Shown here one piece after another: positions 25,298-35,553 of a stretch of 64,000 nt of DNA. This DNA is from JACCZX01 sp963807155 (GTDB lineage Bacteria > Pseudomonadota > Gammaproteobacteria > Burkholderiales > Burkholderiaceae_F). A program made the position numbers and the translations under genes. Each line of letters opens with the position of its first letter. Position 1 is the first letter of the stretch. The notes beneath the pieces were generated by a model that was not told the DNA's origin, did no database searches, and worked only from the letters and a program-made list of their open reading frames with translations. The stretch is from positions 1 through 64,000 of the forward strand of contig CAWEAZ010000021.1 in the NCBI GenBank assembly GCA_963807155.1, written 5' to 3'.

Positions 25298-26127
25298 TGA
25301 GCTTTTCACTCGACTTTGCGCTGAAAACTCATCCAGGCCTGGTGCGCCCGTTGAACGAGGATGCAATCGGCGCCGATCCGTCGTGTGGGTTATTCGTGTT
25401 GGCCGATGGCCTGGGTGGCTACAACGCCGGCGAAGTGGCGAGTGTGATGGCGATCAGTTCGGTGCTTGAACGCCTCGCATCGTCGATCGACACGTTCGAT
25501 GCAGACGACGGTGCGTTCACACCCGACGAAGCGATTTACGACACGGTGACCGACATCAACGCCAACATCTACAACGCAGCGTTGAACAGCACTGCGTTCG
25601 AAGGCATGGCGACCACGCTGGTAATCGGCTGGTTCCTCAGCGGGCGGCTGTGGGTGGCGCATACCGGAGACTCGCGGCTGTATCGCTATCGCGATTCGAT
25701 GCTCGAACAGCTCACACGCGACCACTCGTTTTCGCAGGAGTTGCTCGATGCCGGTATGGTCACCGAGGAGGAGGCGCGCTCGTTGCCGGCCAAGAATCTG
25801 GTCACGCGTGCACTCGGTGCCGGGGCCGACATCGAACCTGAAATTCACAACGTGGACGTCCTGGCCGGCGACATTATTCTGCTGTGCTCGGACGGCTTGA
25901 CCGAGATGGTCGGCAGCTACGAAATCGAGGGGCTGCTGTCGATCAACGAGGAAGATATGCACGAGACTGCACGACGGTTGGTCGATCTGGCCAACGAATC
26001 GGGCGGTCGGGACAATATCTCCGTGATCGTGGTTCGAGTATCGTCCGTCGGTGAGATGCAGGTGTCGGCGGCTGCGATCGAAGTAACCGAGGGCGAACTG
26101 GTCAACGGCGAGCTTGTGCCCAGCTAG
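25297..26127 (+). CDS. PP2C-type serine/threonine protein phosphatase
   Basis: A 276-residue PPM phosphatase that should remove phosphate from Ser/Thr. The metal-site motifs are complete: LNEDAIG, LADGLGGYNAGEVAS, HTGDSRLYRYRD, LLCSDGLTEM and GGRDNISVIVV. No membrane segment. The ATG overlaps the ATPase stop and the FHA gene follows, so the three form a likely operon. No partner kinase gene lies in this window. Confidence 0.92.
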   Translation: MSFSLDFALKTHPGLVRPLNEDAIGADPSCGLFVLADGLGGYNAGEVASVMAISSVLERLASSIDTFDADDGAFTPDEAIYDTVTDINANIYNAALNSTAFEGMATTLVIGWFLSGRLWVAHTGDSRLYRYRDSMLEQLTRDHSFSQELLDAGMVTEEEARSLPAKNLVTRALGAGADIEPEIHNVDVLAGDIILLCSDGLTEMVGSYEIEGLLSINEEDMHETARRLVDLANESGGRDNISVIVVRVSSVGEMQVSAAAIEVTEGELVNGELVPS

Positions 26128-26225
26128 GGCGCGCGCGTATCGTCCAAGTAAGCCGTTGATTGGCAACCTTTTTGCACGCTGGCAAAATTGAGCGAGAGAA
26201 CAAAATGATGGCCGAGGGAGAATCT

Positions 26226-26918
26226 ATGCCTAGGCTGGTCCTAAGTTTGGACGGCGTTGTGCTGCGTGAAGTCGGTCTCGCCAAGGACCGCACCACCATC
26301 GGCCGCCGTTCGCACAACGACATCGTTATCGACAACCTCGCCGTGAGTGGCGAGCACTCGGTGATCTACACGTCGGCCGGCGACGTCTACCTGGAAGACC
26401 TGGGCTCAACCAACGGCACGACCGTCAACGGCCAGCCGATCAAGAAACACCTGTTGCAGAGCGGAGACACCCTCGAGATTGGCAAGTACCGGCTGAAGTT
26501 CCTGGCCGACGGCGCCACCGGTACCGAAGGCGAAGTCGATATCGACACGTCACAGCCGCTGCGCCGCGAGTTCTATGGGCCGGGCCCGGCGACGATCCAG
26601 ATTCGGCAGCCGGGTGCGAATGGTGAGGACGGCCCACCCGCGGCAGCGATCAAGATTCTGACGGGCGCCAACGAAGGGCGCGAGCTGCAACTCGTAAAGG
26701 CGCTAACCACGATCGGCCGCCCTGGCCATCAGGTGGCAGTCATCACGCGCCGGCCGACCGGCTACTTCATCGCGCACGTCGAAGGCGAGATGTTCCCAAG
26801 TGTCAACGGCGTCAACCTCGGCTCCGCCGCGCATCCGCTGAAAAACAGCGACGTCATCGAACTCGCCGGCGTGCGCATGGAGTTCGTCAACGCTCCTGCA
26901 GTTCAAGCCGCAGCATAA
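26226..26918 (+). CDS. FHA-domain protein
   Basis: A 230-residue protein. Residues 1-95 form a canonical phosphothreonine-binding FHA domain: TTIGRRSHNDIVID, VSGEHSVIY, LEDLGSTNGTTVNG. After a linker, residues 140-225 resemble a second, degenerate FHA fold (TTIGRPGHQVAVITRR, GEMFPSVNGVNLG), so it may have two binding faces. ATG 26226 (MPRLVLSLDG) has GGGAG upstream and begins exactly at the fold; the open frame from TTG 26160 adds 22 unlikely residues. With the PP2C gene it forms a phospho-Ser/Thr signalling pair. Confidence 0.88.
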   Translation: MPRLVLSLDGVVLREVGLAKDRTTIGRRSHNDIVIDNLAVSGEHSVIYTSAGDVYLEDLGSTNGTTVNGQPIKKHLLQSGDTLEIGKYRLKFLADGATGTEGEVDIDTSQPLRREFYGPGPATIQIRQPGANGEDGPPAAAIKILTGANEGRELQLVKALTTIGRPGHQVAVITRRPTGYFIAHVEGEMFPSVNGVNLGSAAHPLKNSDVIELAGVRMEFVNAPAVQAAA

Positions 26919-27058
26919 GCAACGCAGCGGTCATCCAACCGGATGAGCCGGTCACGGTGAGGCATGCCGTGACAAAAACCGGCCGCAACATGTGACGATG
27001 CGCGTCAGGGAAAGCGGGAATTGACCGCGAAATCCCCTCCAATTCTCTTAAAACGGCC

Positions 27059-27074
27059 TGGCACAGAACTTGGA
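27059..27074 (+). promoter_or_regulatory. Sigma-54-type promoter for the pilin gene
   Basis: TGGCACAGAACTTGGA matches the -24/-12 consensus TGGCACG-N4-TTGCW closely, with a G in place of the -12 C. It lies about 60 bases before the pilin start. PilA is classically transcribed by RpoN with PilR, so position and match support the call. Confidence 0.7.
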
Positions 27075-27132
27075 GTGTATTTGGCATCGGCATGGGGCCG
27101 TATGTTGTCTGACCTCCTAGGAGAGCTCTTAA

Positions 27133-27647
27133 ATGATTAAGAATCAAATCGCCCGCGCACAACGCGGCTTTACGCTGATCGAGTTGATGATCGTGGTTGC
27201 GATCATCGGCATCTTGGCGGCCATCGCCATTCCGCAGTATCAGGACTATGTGACCCGTTCGCGCTGGTCGGATAACTTGCAACGTATTGGTCCGCTGAAG
27301 CAGGCTATCGCCGAGTGCGCGCAGAACAACAACGGCCTTCTGACTGCCGCTCCTTGTACGGTCATTACCGGTGCGAAGCTCGACTACGCGATGGCGACGG
27401 TTTTCTTCCCGCTACCTTCATCACGCCGACCAGCGGTCCGACCAGACAGGTCCGAACCTCGGCGGCGCTGTTACGGTGACTGCCGCGACTGGTGCCATCG
27501 TCATTCCAGGTCACGCGACTTTGGCTGCGGGCTGCACCGTAACCCTGACGCCGTCGCTGGCCGCAGGAGCGACCGCAATTACGTGGGCTGCGACGAACAC
27601 GCCGCGTCGCAACCTGCAACCGTTCGAAGACTGGTGTTGGCACGTAA
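27133..27647 (+). CDS. pilA: Type IV major pilin, copy 1; frame-broken
   Basis: A class IIa prepilin. The short leader MIKNQIARAQRG is followed by FTLIELMIVVAIIGILAAI (peptidase cleavage G-F, E5 at the normal place) and YQDYVTRSRWSDNLQRIGPLKQAIAECAQN. After a frame change near 27395-27450 come GPNLGGAVTVTAATGAIVIPG and TLAAGCTVTLTPSLAAGATA. A second change near 27605 leads to CNRSKTGVGT and a TAA at 27645-27647, the expected pilin ending. The disulfide-loop cysteines are present. AGGAGAG precedes the start by seven bases, and a strong terminator follows. Confidence 0.85.
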
Positions 27648-27664
27648 TCAGTACTAGGCGTAAT

Positions 27665-27695
27665 AAAAAAGGCCGGCTATGCCGGCCTTTTTTTT
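27665..27695 (+). terminator. Rho-independent terminator after pilin copy 1
   Basis: GGCCGGC-TAT-GCCGGCC forms a seven-pair GC stem with a three-base loop, flanked by six A and eight T. It begins 18 bases after the pilin stop and could work in both directions. Confidence 0.93.
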
Positions 27696-27732
27696 GGGAA
27701 CAAGATAGCCAGTGGGACGTACCTACAAAGTT

Positions 27733-28112
27733 ATGCGCCATTGTCGCGATCACGCATCGGGCTTTACGTTGATCGAGCTGATGATTGTCGTTGCGATCAT
27801 CGGCATCTTGCGGCCATCGCTATTCCGCAGTATCAGGACTATGCGACGCGGTCACGTTGGTCCGACAACCTGAGCCGTGTTGGCCCGCTGAAGCAGGCTA
27901 TCGCTCAATGCGCGCAGAACAGCAACGGCCTTTCGCTGCACCGTCGGTGCTGGTGCACCTGTACGGTTCATCTCATCACGGCCTGCAAGCGATGACGCCT
28001 ACCGGCGACTGGTGCGGCAGGAGCGCATGCTGCTATTACGTGCACTGCGAACGACGAACGTGACCACGGCGCCGTGGGCTGCAACCGTTCGAAGACTGGT
28101 GTCGGCACCTAG
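27733..28112 (+). CDS. Type IV pilin-like gene, copy 2; shortened and frame-broken
   Basis: Starts MRHCRDHASG, cleaved before FTLIELMIVVAIIGIL, then after a small deletion AIPQYQDYATRSRW and LSRVGPLKQAIAQCAQNSNGL, nearly identical to copy 1. The variable part is shorter and frame-shifted at least twice. The last in-frame section reads AAITCTANDERDHGAV and GCNRSKTGVGT to a TAG at 28110-28112. There is no good ribosome site, and copy 1's terminator stands in between, so expression is doubtful. It is a tandem duplicate, either a decaying pilin or a cassette for variation. Confidence 0.7.
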
Positions 28113-28272
28113 TCAATATGGCGTTCGGCACGGCACTTGCAGATAACTTGTAAAGCGCGTTGACTTAGATCAACCTGCGCGCAGCTAGTACAAGTTGCCT
28201 TGTTCCCAAAACCGAGGCACCAGCCAAGCGCCCGGTTGCGCTCGTTGAAAGGTTTCAATGCTGCGCGGTTGA

Positions 28273-29623
28273 TCAAGCAGAGAAGTGTGCACTGAATGCG
28301 ATCACTGTTCCACATGCGACGGCGCCGGCAAATGCAGTCAACACCAACAGCGCACGGATGTGCGGCCCTGCTCCCTTTCTCGTTGCTCGCGCGAATGTAG
28401 TGCGCCCATCAGCATTCCCAGCACCAGCGCAGCCCCAATTTGACTGACGGGCATTACCAGATTGCCGTCCACGAGCCCGAGCAGCAGAGCCACTGCCACT
28501 GCCATAGTCAACGCGACTAACCCGTAATCCTTGACTGTGGCTCGCCGAATCGCATTGCCCAGGCGGAACAATGCAAAGGCGAGCAGGCCGAGCGCGGGCA
28601 GACCCCATTCCGCCGCAATCTGCAGCGGCCAGTTGTGTGGATGCGCTCCCACGCGACTGCCGAGCGCAGCGAATTGCAACGGCCCAATGCCCAGCCAAGG
28701 CGAGGACTTGATTGCTTGCCAACTCAGTTCCCACAAGACTTCTCTTGATGTGAGTGTCAGATTGTCGGTCGGTGCTTGGAGTCTTGCGCCCGTTCCCGTG
28801 AGCGCAGGCGCTATGGAAAACAGCCAGTAGTAGAGCCCGAGTCCGGCGACTGCGGTTAGCGTCAGAACCGCCAAAGGGCGCGCCAACGTGGCGCCATCCG
28901 ACAAGCGCGGCCGTGACGGGAATACCAATCGCGTAAGCGAACCAAATACCTCGCGTCCCAAGACCGAGGTTGATCGCCCACATGAGTGACAAAACCACTG
29001 CCGCGCCGACGCGCAGCGAGCGCAGCTCCGTTTTTTCGAGCACGGTCAGCGCAAGAAACGGAATCAGTACGGCGTGCAATGCACTCGGAAAGCGCGGATT
29101 TGCATAACCGAGGATCAACACGTCGAGGTCGATCGCGCGTTCGAGGTTGACCGCCGCCAGATAACGCGTCGCGACGCCGAGGACATAAGCCGGTCGCGAA
29201 CAGCAGTGCGAACCAGCGCGCCCAACGCACGTATCGAGCCACATCCGTCGAAACGACGCGCGCGGTGAGCATGGCCAGTATCGCCAAAAGCGCAAACATG
29301 CTGACTTCGGCCAGGGCTGCAAATACGAATTGGGCGCGCAGCGCGGATACGAGCCCGAGCGCAAGAAAAACTAGCAGTAGAGCAGGCAACTGCCAGCGAG
29401 CGACTGACTCGTCGGAGCGAGTCAACATACCGATAACGCAGTAGGCCACCGCCGTGAATGCAAGCAAGACAATCTGCACGGCCCGCTGCTCGTTGTGCCA
29501 TGACTCGATCCAGCCAAACCCGATCGTCGGCGCTACAAGCAAGTAGATCAGCCAAGCTAATAGGATCGTGCTGCCGATCCATGAGACTGCGTTCGAGCGT
29601 GCAGCAACGCTGTGGATCAACAT
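28273..29623 (-). CDS. O-antigen ligase / PglL-type O-oligosaccharyltransferase; frame-broken
   Basis: A polytopic protein of about 450 residues with Wzy_C character. The starting helices SWIGSTILLAWLIYLLVAP and the later ones NLGLGTRGIWFAYAIG and AVLTLTAVAGLGLYYWLF are followed by the periplasmic loop SSPWLGIGPLQF and AHPHNWPLQIAAEWG. The His-x-His-Asn pattern is conserved in PglL/WaaL ligases. It transfers lipid-linked glycan to lipid A or pilin; a convergent pilin directly next to it favours pilin glycosylation, which is inference. At least three frame changes (about 29200, 28890, 28400) split it. Start ATG 29623 gives MLIHSVAARSN. Confidence 0.75.
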
Positions 29624-29633
29624 GTTCGGCTTG

Positions 29634-31556
29634 TCACGCGAATCCTTGAGATAAAGGAGACCGTGCCGGTAGGCTTGGCGGTTCGGGCAGAACTGGCCCG
29701 TTGGCATCGGACGGAACTGAGGCGAACTCCGGTACCCAGCGCGTCAGCGCTTCGCGGGCGACGGCATCCGAAACAGCACCGGTCGCTGTGATCTCTTGCA
29801 TCACAGTCACGACTTGTCTAGCTGGCGACTGCGCGCGCTGCGGCAATTTGAAGTTTAGGATGCGGGGTGTCGATCAGCCGCTCTTCCGCGTCGATGACTT
29901 CTTCGAACAATTTCTCCCCCGGCCGCAGGCCGGTGTATTCGATGCGTACCGTTTCTTCGTTAAAGCCCGACAGCCGAATGATGTCGCGCGCCAGGTCGGC
30001 GATGCGCATCGGTTTGCCCATGTCTAGAACATAAATTCGTCCGCTCTCTCCCATCGCAGCTGCTTGCAACACGAGTTGTGAAGCTTCGGGGATCGACATG
30101 AAGTAGCGCGTCACGTCCGGATGAGTCACTGTCAAGGGACCGCCGCGTGCAACTTGCTCCTGAAACTTGGGTATGACGCTGCCGGCGCTTCCCAGAACGT
30201 TGCCGAATCTGACCACGAGCATGGCGGTGCCACGAGCGCCGTCTTGCAGGCCCTGGCAAATCATCTCGGCAAGGCGTTTGGTCGCTCCCATCACGTTGGT
30301 GGGCTTGACTGCCTTGTCGGTCGACACAAGCACGAAGCGTTCAATGCCGTGCTCGATCGCTGCGCTGGCGACGACATGTGTTCCCACCACATTGTTCAGC
30401 ACTGCCTGCCATGCATTGTTCTCTTCCATCAACGGCACGTGCTTGTAAGCGGCCGCGTGAAAGATGATCGATGGCTGTGTTTCGCGGAGTATCTGATCTA
30501 CGCGCGCCGCGTCCTTTACATCGCCGATAAGCGCGAGAAACGGCACATCGGCAAATGCCTCGACGAATTCCTGCTGCAGGCGATACAGCGCATATTCATT
30601 TTGTTCCAGAAATACGATCCGGCCTGGCTGAAACCGTGCGATCTGCCGGCACAGCTCGGAGCCGATGGAGCCCGCCGGCGCCCGTCACCAATACGGTCCT
30701 GCCTCGTCAGGAGTTCGCGTATATGCGCAGAATCGATCCAAACCGGTTCGCGGCCAAGCAAGTCTTCAAGATTGATCTGGCGAACGTTCGATAGCGTCAC
30801 ACGGCCATTGATCAGGTCAGCTACCGGCGGCACGGTCATGCCCTTGACGCCCGCCCGCAAGCAAAGCGTGGCTGCTCGTTGCCGTTGCGCAGCGCTTGCG
30901 GTCGGAATGGCAATGATCGCGTTCCGGCTTTGAAGTTTTTCGGCCAGTGAAGGAAGTTGGTCAAACGAGCCCAGCACTTTGTGCCCGAGGATCTCGCGTC
31001 CATGCTTGCTCGTATCGTCATCGAGCAAGCCGGCGACTCGCCATTCGGATGACGATTGCAGCTCTCGCACCAGCGATGCCCCCGCGCGCCCCGCGCCGAG
31101 GATAAGCACCGGTTTGCCAAGCGCAATCAAATCGCCGAACCGTTGCTTCTCTCGCCAAACGCGATAGGCGGCGCGTGCTCCACCCATCATGAAAATCAGC
31201 AGCAACGGACTGAGCAACATGACTGTTCGAGGCGGCGCGATGCTGAGTTGGAGCAGGTACGCGACAAAGGCGACGATTGCGCCGCCGACAGTCACCGCCT
31301 TCGCAATGCGAATCAAATCGGGCAGGCTCGCAAAGAGCCAAAGGCCGCGATACAAACCAGAGAACAGCAGGACCGTGCCATAGATCGGAAGAACCCACGC
31401 GAGGGTGTCTAACGCCGTCGCCCAGTACTCGTCGGGAACGGACAGGTTGAAGCGCAACAGGAAAGAGCCGAGCCATGCAATCGCAACGATCAAGAGATCG
31501 AAGGCGAACACAAAAAACGACCTCGGCGAAAGCCGAGGTAAAAAGTCACGCTTCAT
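29634..31556 (-). CDS. CapD/WbpM-type membrane nucleotide-sugar 4,6-dehydratase; frame-broken
   Basis: About 640 residues. Four N-terminal helices (SFFVFAFDLLIVAIAWLGSF...) are followed by a CoA-binding-like Rossmann region (KPVLILGAGRAGASLVREL), then the catalytic SDR domain: VLVTGAGG, IIFHAAAYKHVPLMEEN, LVSTDKAVKPTNVMGATKR and RPGEKLFEEVI. It should convert UDP-GlcNAc to a 4-keto-6-deoxy sugar, the first step to bacillosamine, FucNAc or QuiNAc. An extra G near 30672 (GGCGGGCTCC) and another break near 29825 split the frame; the latter puts the tail MQEITATGAVSD...RWVPEF in another frame. Its ATG overlaps the upstream stop (ATGA). Confidence 0.88.
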
Positions 31557-32522
31557 GTTAGGAGGGCCGTCAGTCGACTGACCACCGCATAGAGCACAGC
31601 GTAAAGCGCGGCCCAACCGATTAGAAGCCCGATTTGCCAGCGATTAGGCCAGCTTACGGCGGCGATTCCAGACGCTACGACCAGCGCCATCAGCGCATAC
31701 CAAGCAGCCGCAGTGCGCGCATGCCCCCAGCCGTGCGTCACCATGCGCTGATAGAGATGTTCTCGGTGTGCTTCCCAGACTCTGTTGCCGGCCAAGACCC
31801 GCCGAACCAGAGTGACAGTCGCGTCGACGATAAACGGCGAAAAGACAAGCAACGGAAACCAAGCCGGCCAAACTCGTTGCTGCACATCCGGCGATGCCGA
31901 GGGCTGCAGCGAGAAAGCCGAGCGGCACTGAGCCGGCGTCGCCCAAAAATACTTTTGCAGGTGGAAAATTGTGAAAGAGGAAGCCGGCGGCGGCTCCGGC
32001 GATGCATCCGCATGCGGCTGCGAGCTCATAGGCTCCGCCGTTCGCTGCCACGATTGCGAACGCACCGAAGCCAAATAAGGTCATGCCTCCGGCCAGGCCG
32101 TCCGCGCCGTCCATGAAGTTGTATAGGTTCATCGACCACATGATGGCTACTACGATCGACGCGATAAACCACCACGATGCGGCGGGCAGCAGAGTGTAGG
32201 AAGCGACGGCGGCGGCGATCAGCTGCGCGAGAAGTCGTGTACGTACCTTAAGTCCCCGGCGATCGTCGACCGCAAACAGCAACATCAATCCAGCAGCAAC
32301 CACGGTGATCAGTTGAATGCTCGGCGCCACGATCGACATTGCAATCAGTGCGACTCCAACCACCGCCAGCCCGCCTACGCGCGGGACCGCGCCGCTATGC
32401 AAGGAACGATGGTTTGGGTTGTCGACCGCGATTCGCCACGCGAGCCCTGATCTCAATAGAGCGAACAGCAGCGCCCATACCAGGACGGCAGCAATAACGC
32501 GGCTTGAGACAACCCTAGTCAT
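31553..32522 (-). CDS. WecA/MraY-type undecaprenyl-phosphate sugar-1-phosphate transferase; frame-broken
   Basis: About 320 residues with around ten helices. It attaches the first sugar phosphate to undecaprenyl phosphate at the inner membrane. The family motifs are present: NHRSLHSGAVPRVGG, LYNFMDGADGLAGG, FLFHNFPPAKVFLGDAGS and, after a frame break near 31880, FIVDATVTLVRRVLAG and AHREHLYQRMV. The start ATG 32522 overlaps the stop of the preceding glycosyltransferase (ATGA), and its stop overlaps the CapD-type start. The initiating enzyme of the surface glycan of this locus. Confidence 0.88.
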
Positions 32523-33644
32523 TCGGCCAGAAGATCACGGTAAATCTGAATCGTCTGAGCGTTCACATGCTCGATCGTGAAATTGCTGCAGACCACTTCT
32601 CGCGCGCGTTCACCCAATCGCCGCCGTAATTGTGCATCTCCGGCCAGCGTTTGCATCGCGTCGGCAAGAGCGGCGGCATCTCGTGGCGGCACCAGCAGCC
32701 CCGTCTCATTGTGGATTGCGATTTCGCGGCAGCCTGGAACATCGCTGGCAATCAGGGGCGCCCGCAAGCCGCCGCCTCGAGCAGCACTTTCGGCAAACCT
32801 TCCCCTAGTAGGTGGAAGACAAACCACATGAGCTGAGCTCAGAACGTCGGCCATATCAGTGCGCTGCCCCCACCATTCGATTCCTTCTTTTTGCCAACGC
32901 TAAGTTGAGATCGCTGAATCGCTGCCGGATTTTCGACATCAGTGTCGCCGACCAACACAAAGCGGGCTTCGACGCCGCGCTCGTGCACGATACGAGCCGC
33001 CTCGACGAATTCGCCGACGCCCTTATTCCATAGCATGCGGCCCGCAAGCACGAAGGTGATCGTGCCGGGCGGCTCTTCACTGGGTGCGAACGTCGTTGTG
33101 TCGACGCCCGAGCCTCTTATCAACTTAGCGCTCGCCTGTGAAACAAGTCGGTGTTTCAACACGAGCGGCCGTCTTCTGGGTTTTGAACGATCAGACGCGA
33201 ACGCGATGTCGAAACGCTGCGCGGTACGCGAAGTATCACGGGCGCAGCGCTCGTGCCCGCCTGCTGGATGACGCGAAAACATATCCGAGTCCCGCAAGTG
33301 CGTTCACAACGGCGGGAACACTTGCGCGTTGCGCGCAAGTCCTCCATAAATCACCGGCTTTGCCGCAACGTGATGCACGATATTCGGTCGCCAATGTCGA
33401 TATAGATCCGTGAGCTCATGGACCGCTCGAAGCTCGATCCACAGATTTCGGCTTGAGCGACGCATGTATCGCAACGGAAACAGATGGATGCCTTCTGCCT
33501 GAATGCTTCGCTACAGGAAGCAACGCGTGTCGCGATTCCCACTTCGAATCCAGCGTCGCGGGCGGCTCGTGCGAGGTCAAGGCGGTGAGAGACGAAATAC
33601 CAGTCCTCTGTAATGACAAACAGCAGGCGCGGCTTAGTTGCCAT
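32519..33644 (-). CDS. GT4-family glycosyltransferase; frame-broken
   Basis: The pieces join into one GT-B enzyme of about 375 residues. MATKPRLLFVITEDWYFVSHR and LDLARAARDAGFEVGIATRV form the N-terminal domain. ITFVLAGRMLWNKGVGEFVEAARIV, RFVLVGDTDVENPAAI, the donor-site CREIAIHNETGLLVPPRD and LRRRLGERAREVV form the C-terminal domain. There are at least four frame changes (about 33500, 33330, 32870, 32810). ATG 33644 overlaps the asnB stop by 11 bases, and its stop overlaps the WecA-type start by four. Confidence 0.83.
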
Positions 33645-35553
33645 TGGCTTGCAACCAAGCCTGAAACATCAAGACATTCCAAAGGGGTAATGCCAGTTGC
33701 GTTTGCCGCTTACGTGTTCCCGCCATCGCTGCTGAATGAGGTCTGGTTTCAAATAGCCTTCGCGCCGCAGCCGAGCAGGTTCCAGCAAGTCTCGGCCCAT
33801 TCCTTCAACGGACCGCGCAACCAACTGTCGATCGGAACGCCGAAGCCCATTTCGGCCGATCAACCAGAGCCTTAGGAACATAGCGATACAACACATTTCG
33901 CAAAATACCTTTTGAGCCATCACGGTTCAGATTTGCGGAAAGCGGAATTCTCCAGGCGAACTCAACCACTCGATGATCAAGCAGCGGAATGCGGGTCTCG
34001 AGGCTAACGGCCATCGCCGCGCGATCTACCTTCACGAGAATGTCGTCAGGAAGATAGGTGACCAGATCCATCAGCATCATGCGTGGCGACAGGATCATCG
34101 ATTATGAACTCCGATAGTGTCGAGTGCCGTTCGTGGCTTCGAGTCCGACAGGACAATATCGAGGGGAGGATTCCAGTGCGACACCAGGTCGCGATAAAGC
34201 GAATCGAACGTCTCGTGCGCAAGCACGTCAGCGAGCTTATGAACCTTGTCGCCGGGCGACTGACCCGATAGCGCTGCGGTGCGAGCGCGAGCAAAGGCCT
34301 TGCGACCCGTTCCATCGTTCGGCCGAGACAACCTGAGCGCCGAAGCAATCGAACGCCGAATCGACGGCGATAGCGAGAATTTGCCCCAGAGACGCTTGCC
34401 GAACGCATAACGCGTGTAGCCACCGAACAATTCGTCACCTCCGTCGCCCGACAACGCGACGGTCACCTGCGATCGTGCGAGCTGCGCCACCAAGTACGTA
34501 GGAATTTGCGATGAGTCGGCAAACGGCTCGTCGTAAATTGTGTGCAACGACGGGATCACGTCTCTCGCTTCGTTTGGAGTGACATAAAGCTCGGTATGGT
34601 CTGTGCCAAGATGCCGCGCGATCGCCGCCGCGTGCGGCGCTTCGTCGTACTGGCTCCTGAAATCCAATCGTGAATGTCTTCACCGGCTGCATGCTTTGCG
34701 CCTGCATCAAGGCAACGACGGTCGAACTATCGATGCCTCCGGAAAGAAACGCCCCAGAGGAACATCGGCGACCATTTGTTTGCTACCGCGTCACGCAGAA
34801 GTGTTTCGAGCTCCTTGCTCAGTTCTTCTTCCCTTTCCCTAACTGTCTGGAGAAGCCCGTTCGGCGACGGTGCGGCAGACCAATACGATTTGATAACCGG
34901 CTCGCGCGACTGCCATGAACGTCAACGTGCCGGCCGCAGCTTGAAAATCCCACGTAGATTGAATACGGCGCGGGAATGTAGTTATGCCGCATGAATAGCG
35001 CCAATGCGCCGCGATCGATCTCAGCATTCCAATGCGGATGCGCGCGCAAGGCTTTAAGCTCCGAACCAAAGACGAAGTGGCCCGCCCACCCGTAATACAG
35101 CGGCTTTTCACCAATTCGATCCCGTGCCAGATGAAGACTCGATTGTGTCTGTCCCACAGTGCAAACGCGAACATGCCGACGTTTGCTCGATTGCGCGCTC
35201 CAGGCCGCGCGCTGAATCGCTGCGAGTAGAACTTCGGTATCGGAATGCCCACGCCACAGCGGCGCCTCTCCGTTCTTTTCGAGATCGGCACGCAGTTCGG
35301 CAAAGTTGTAGATCTCGCCGTTGAATGCAATCACGTAGCGGCCGTCCGCTGAAAGCATCGGCTGATGGCCGGCCGGCGACAGATCGATTATCGAAAGGCG
35401 CCGAAAGCCAAGGCGAAGCCCGATTTCTCGTCAGTCCACACGCCAGTGTCATCCGGGCCACGATGGATAAGCATCGGCCATCGATTGCGCAACCGGCGCC
35501 AGAACACTTGGCTCGATGCCGCCGGTTGTCAAGAAACCGGCTAGACCGCACAT
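33634..35553 (-). CDS. asnB: Glutamine-dependent asparagine synthase family protein (AsnB); frame-broken
   Basis: About 640 residues. The N-terminal glutaminase begins MCGLAGFL with catalytic C2, followed by HRGPDDTGVW, FNGEIYNFAELR and GSELKALRAHP. The C-terminal synthetase holds the SGGxDS region (partly in other frames), VALSGDGGDELFGGYTRY and YDEPFADSSQIP. Within a sugar locus such enzymes often amidate uronic acids or glycan-linked acids rather than making asparagine, which is inference. There are several frame changes (near 35500, 35210, 34860, 34690, 34120, 33690). The ending KRNWHYPLWNVLMFQAW is typical. Confidence 0.87.

Noticed and set aside
26940..26985. GC-rich inverted repeat (GTCACGG...CCGTGAC) after the FHA gene
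   Set aside because: Could be a terminator, but the A-run follows on the plus strand and no T-run is present in the direction of transcription, so I did not list it.
28160..28173. TTGACTTAGATCAA, an FNR/Anr-like palindrome
   Set aside because: It lies between the converging ends of the second pilin and the ligase gene, with no gene start nearby in either direction, so it is probably chance.
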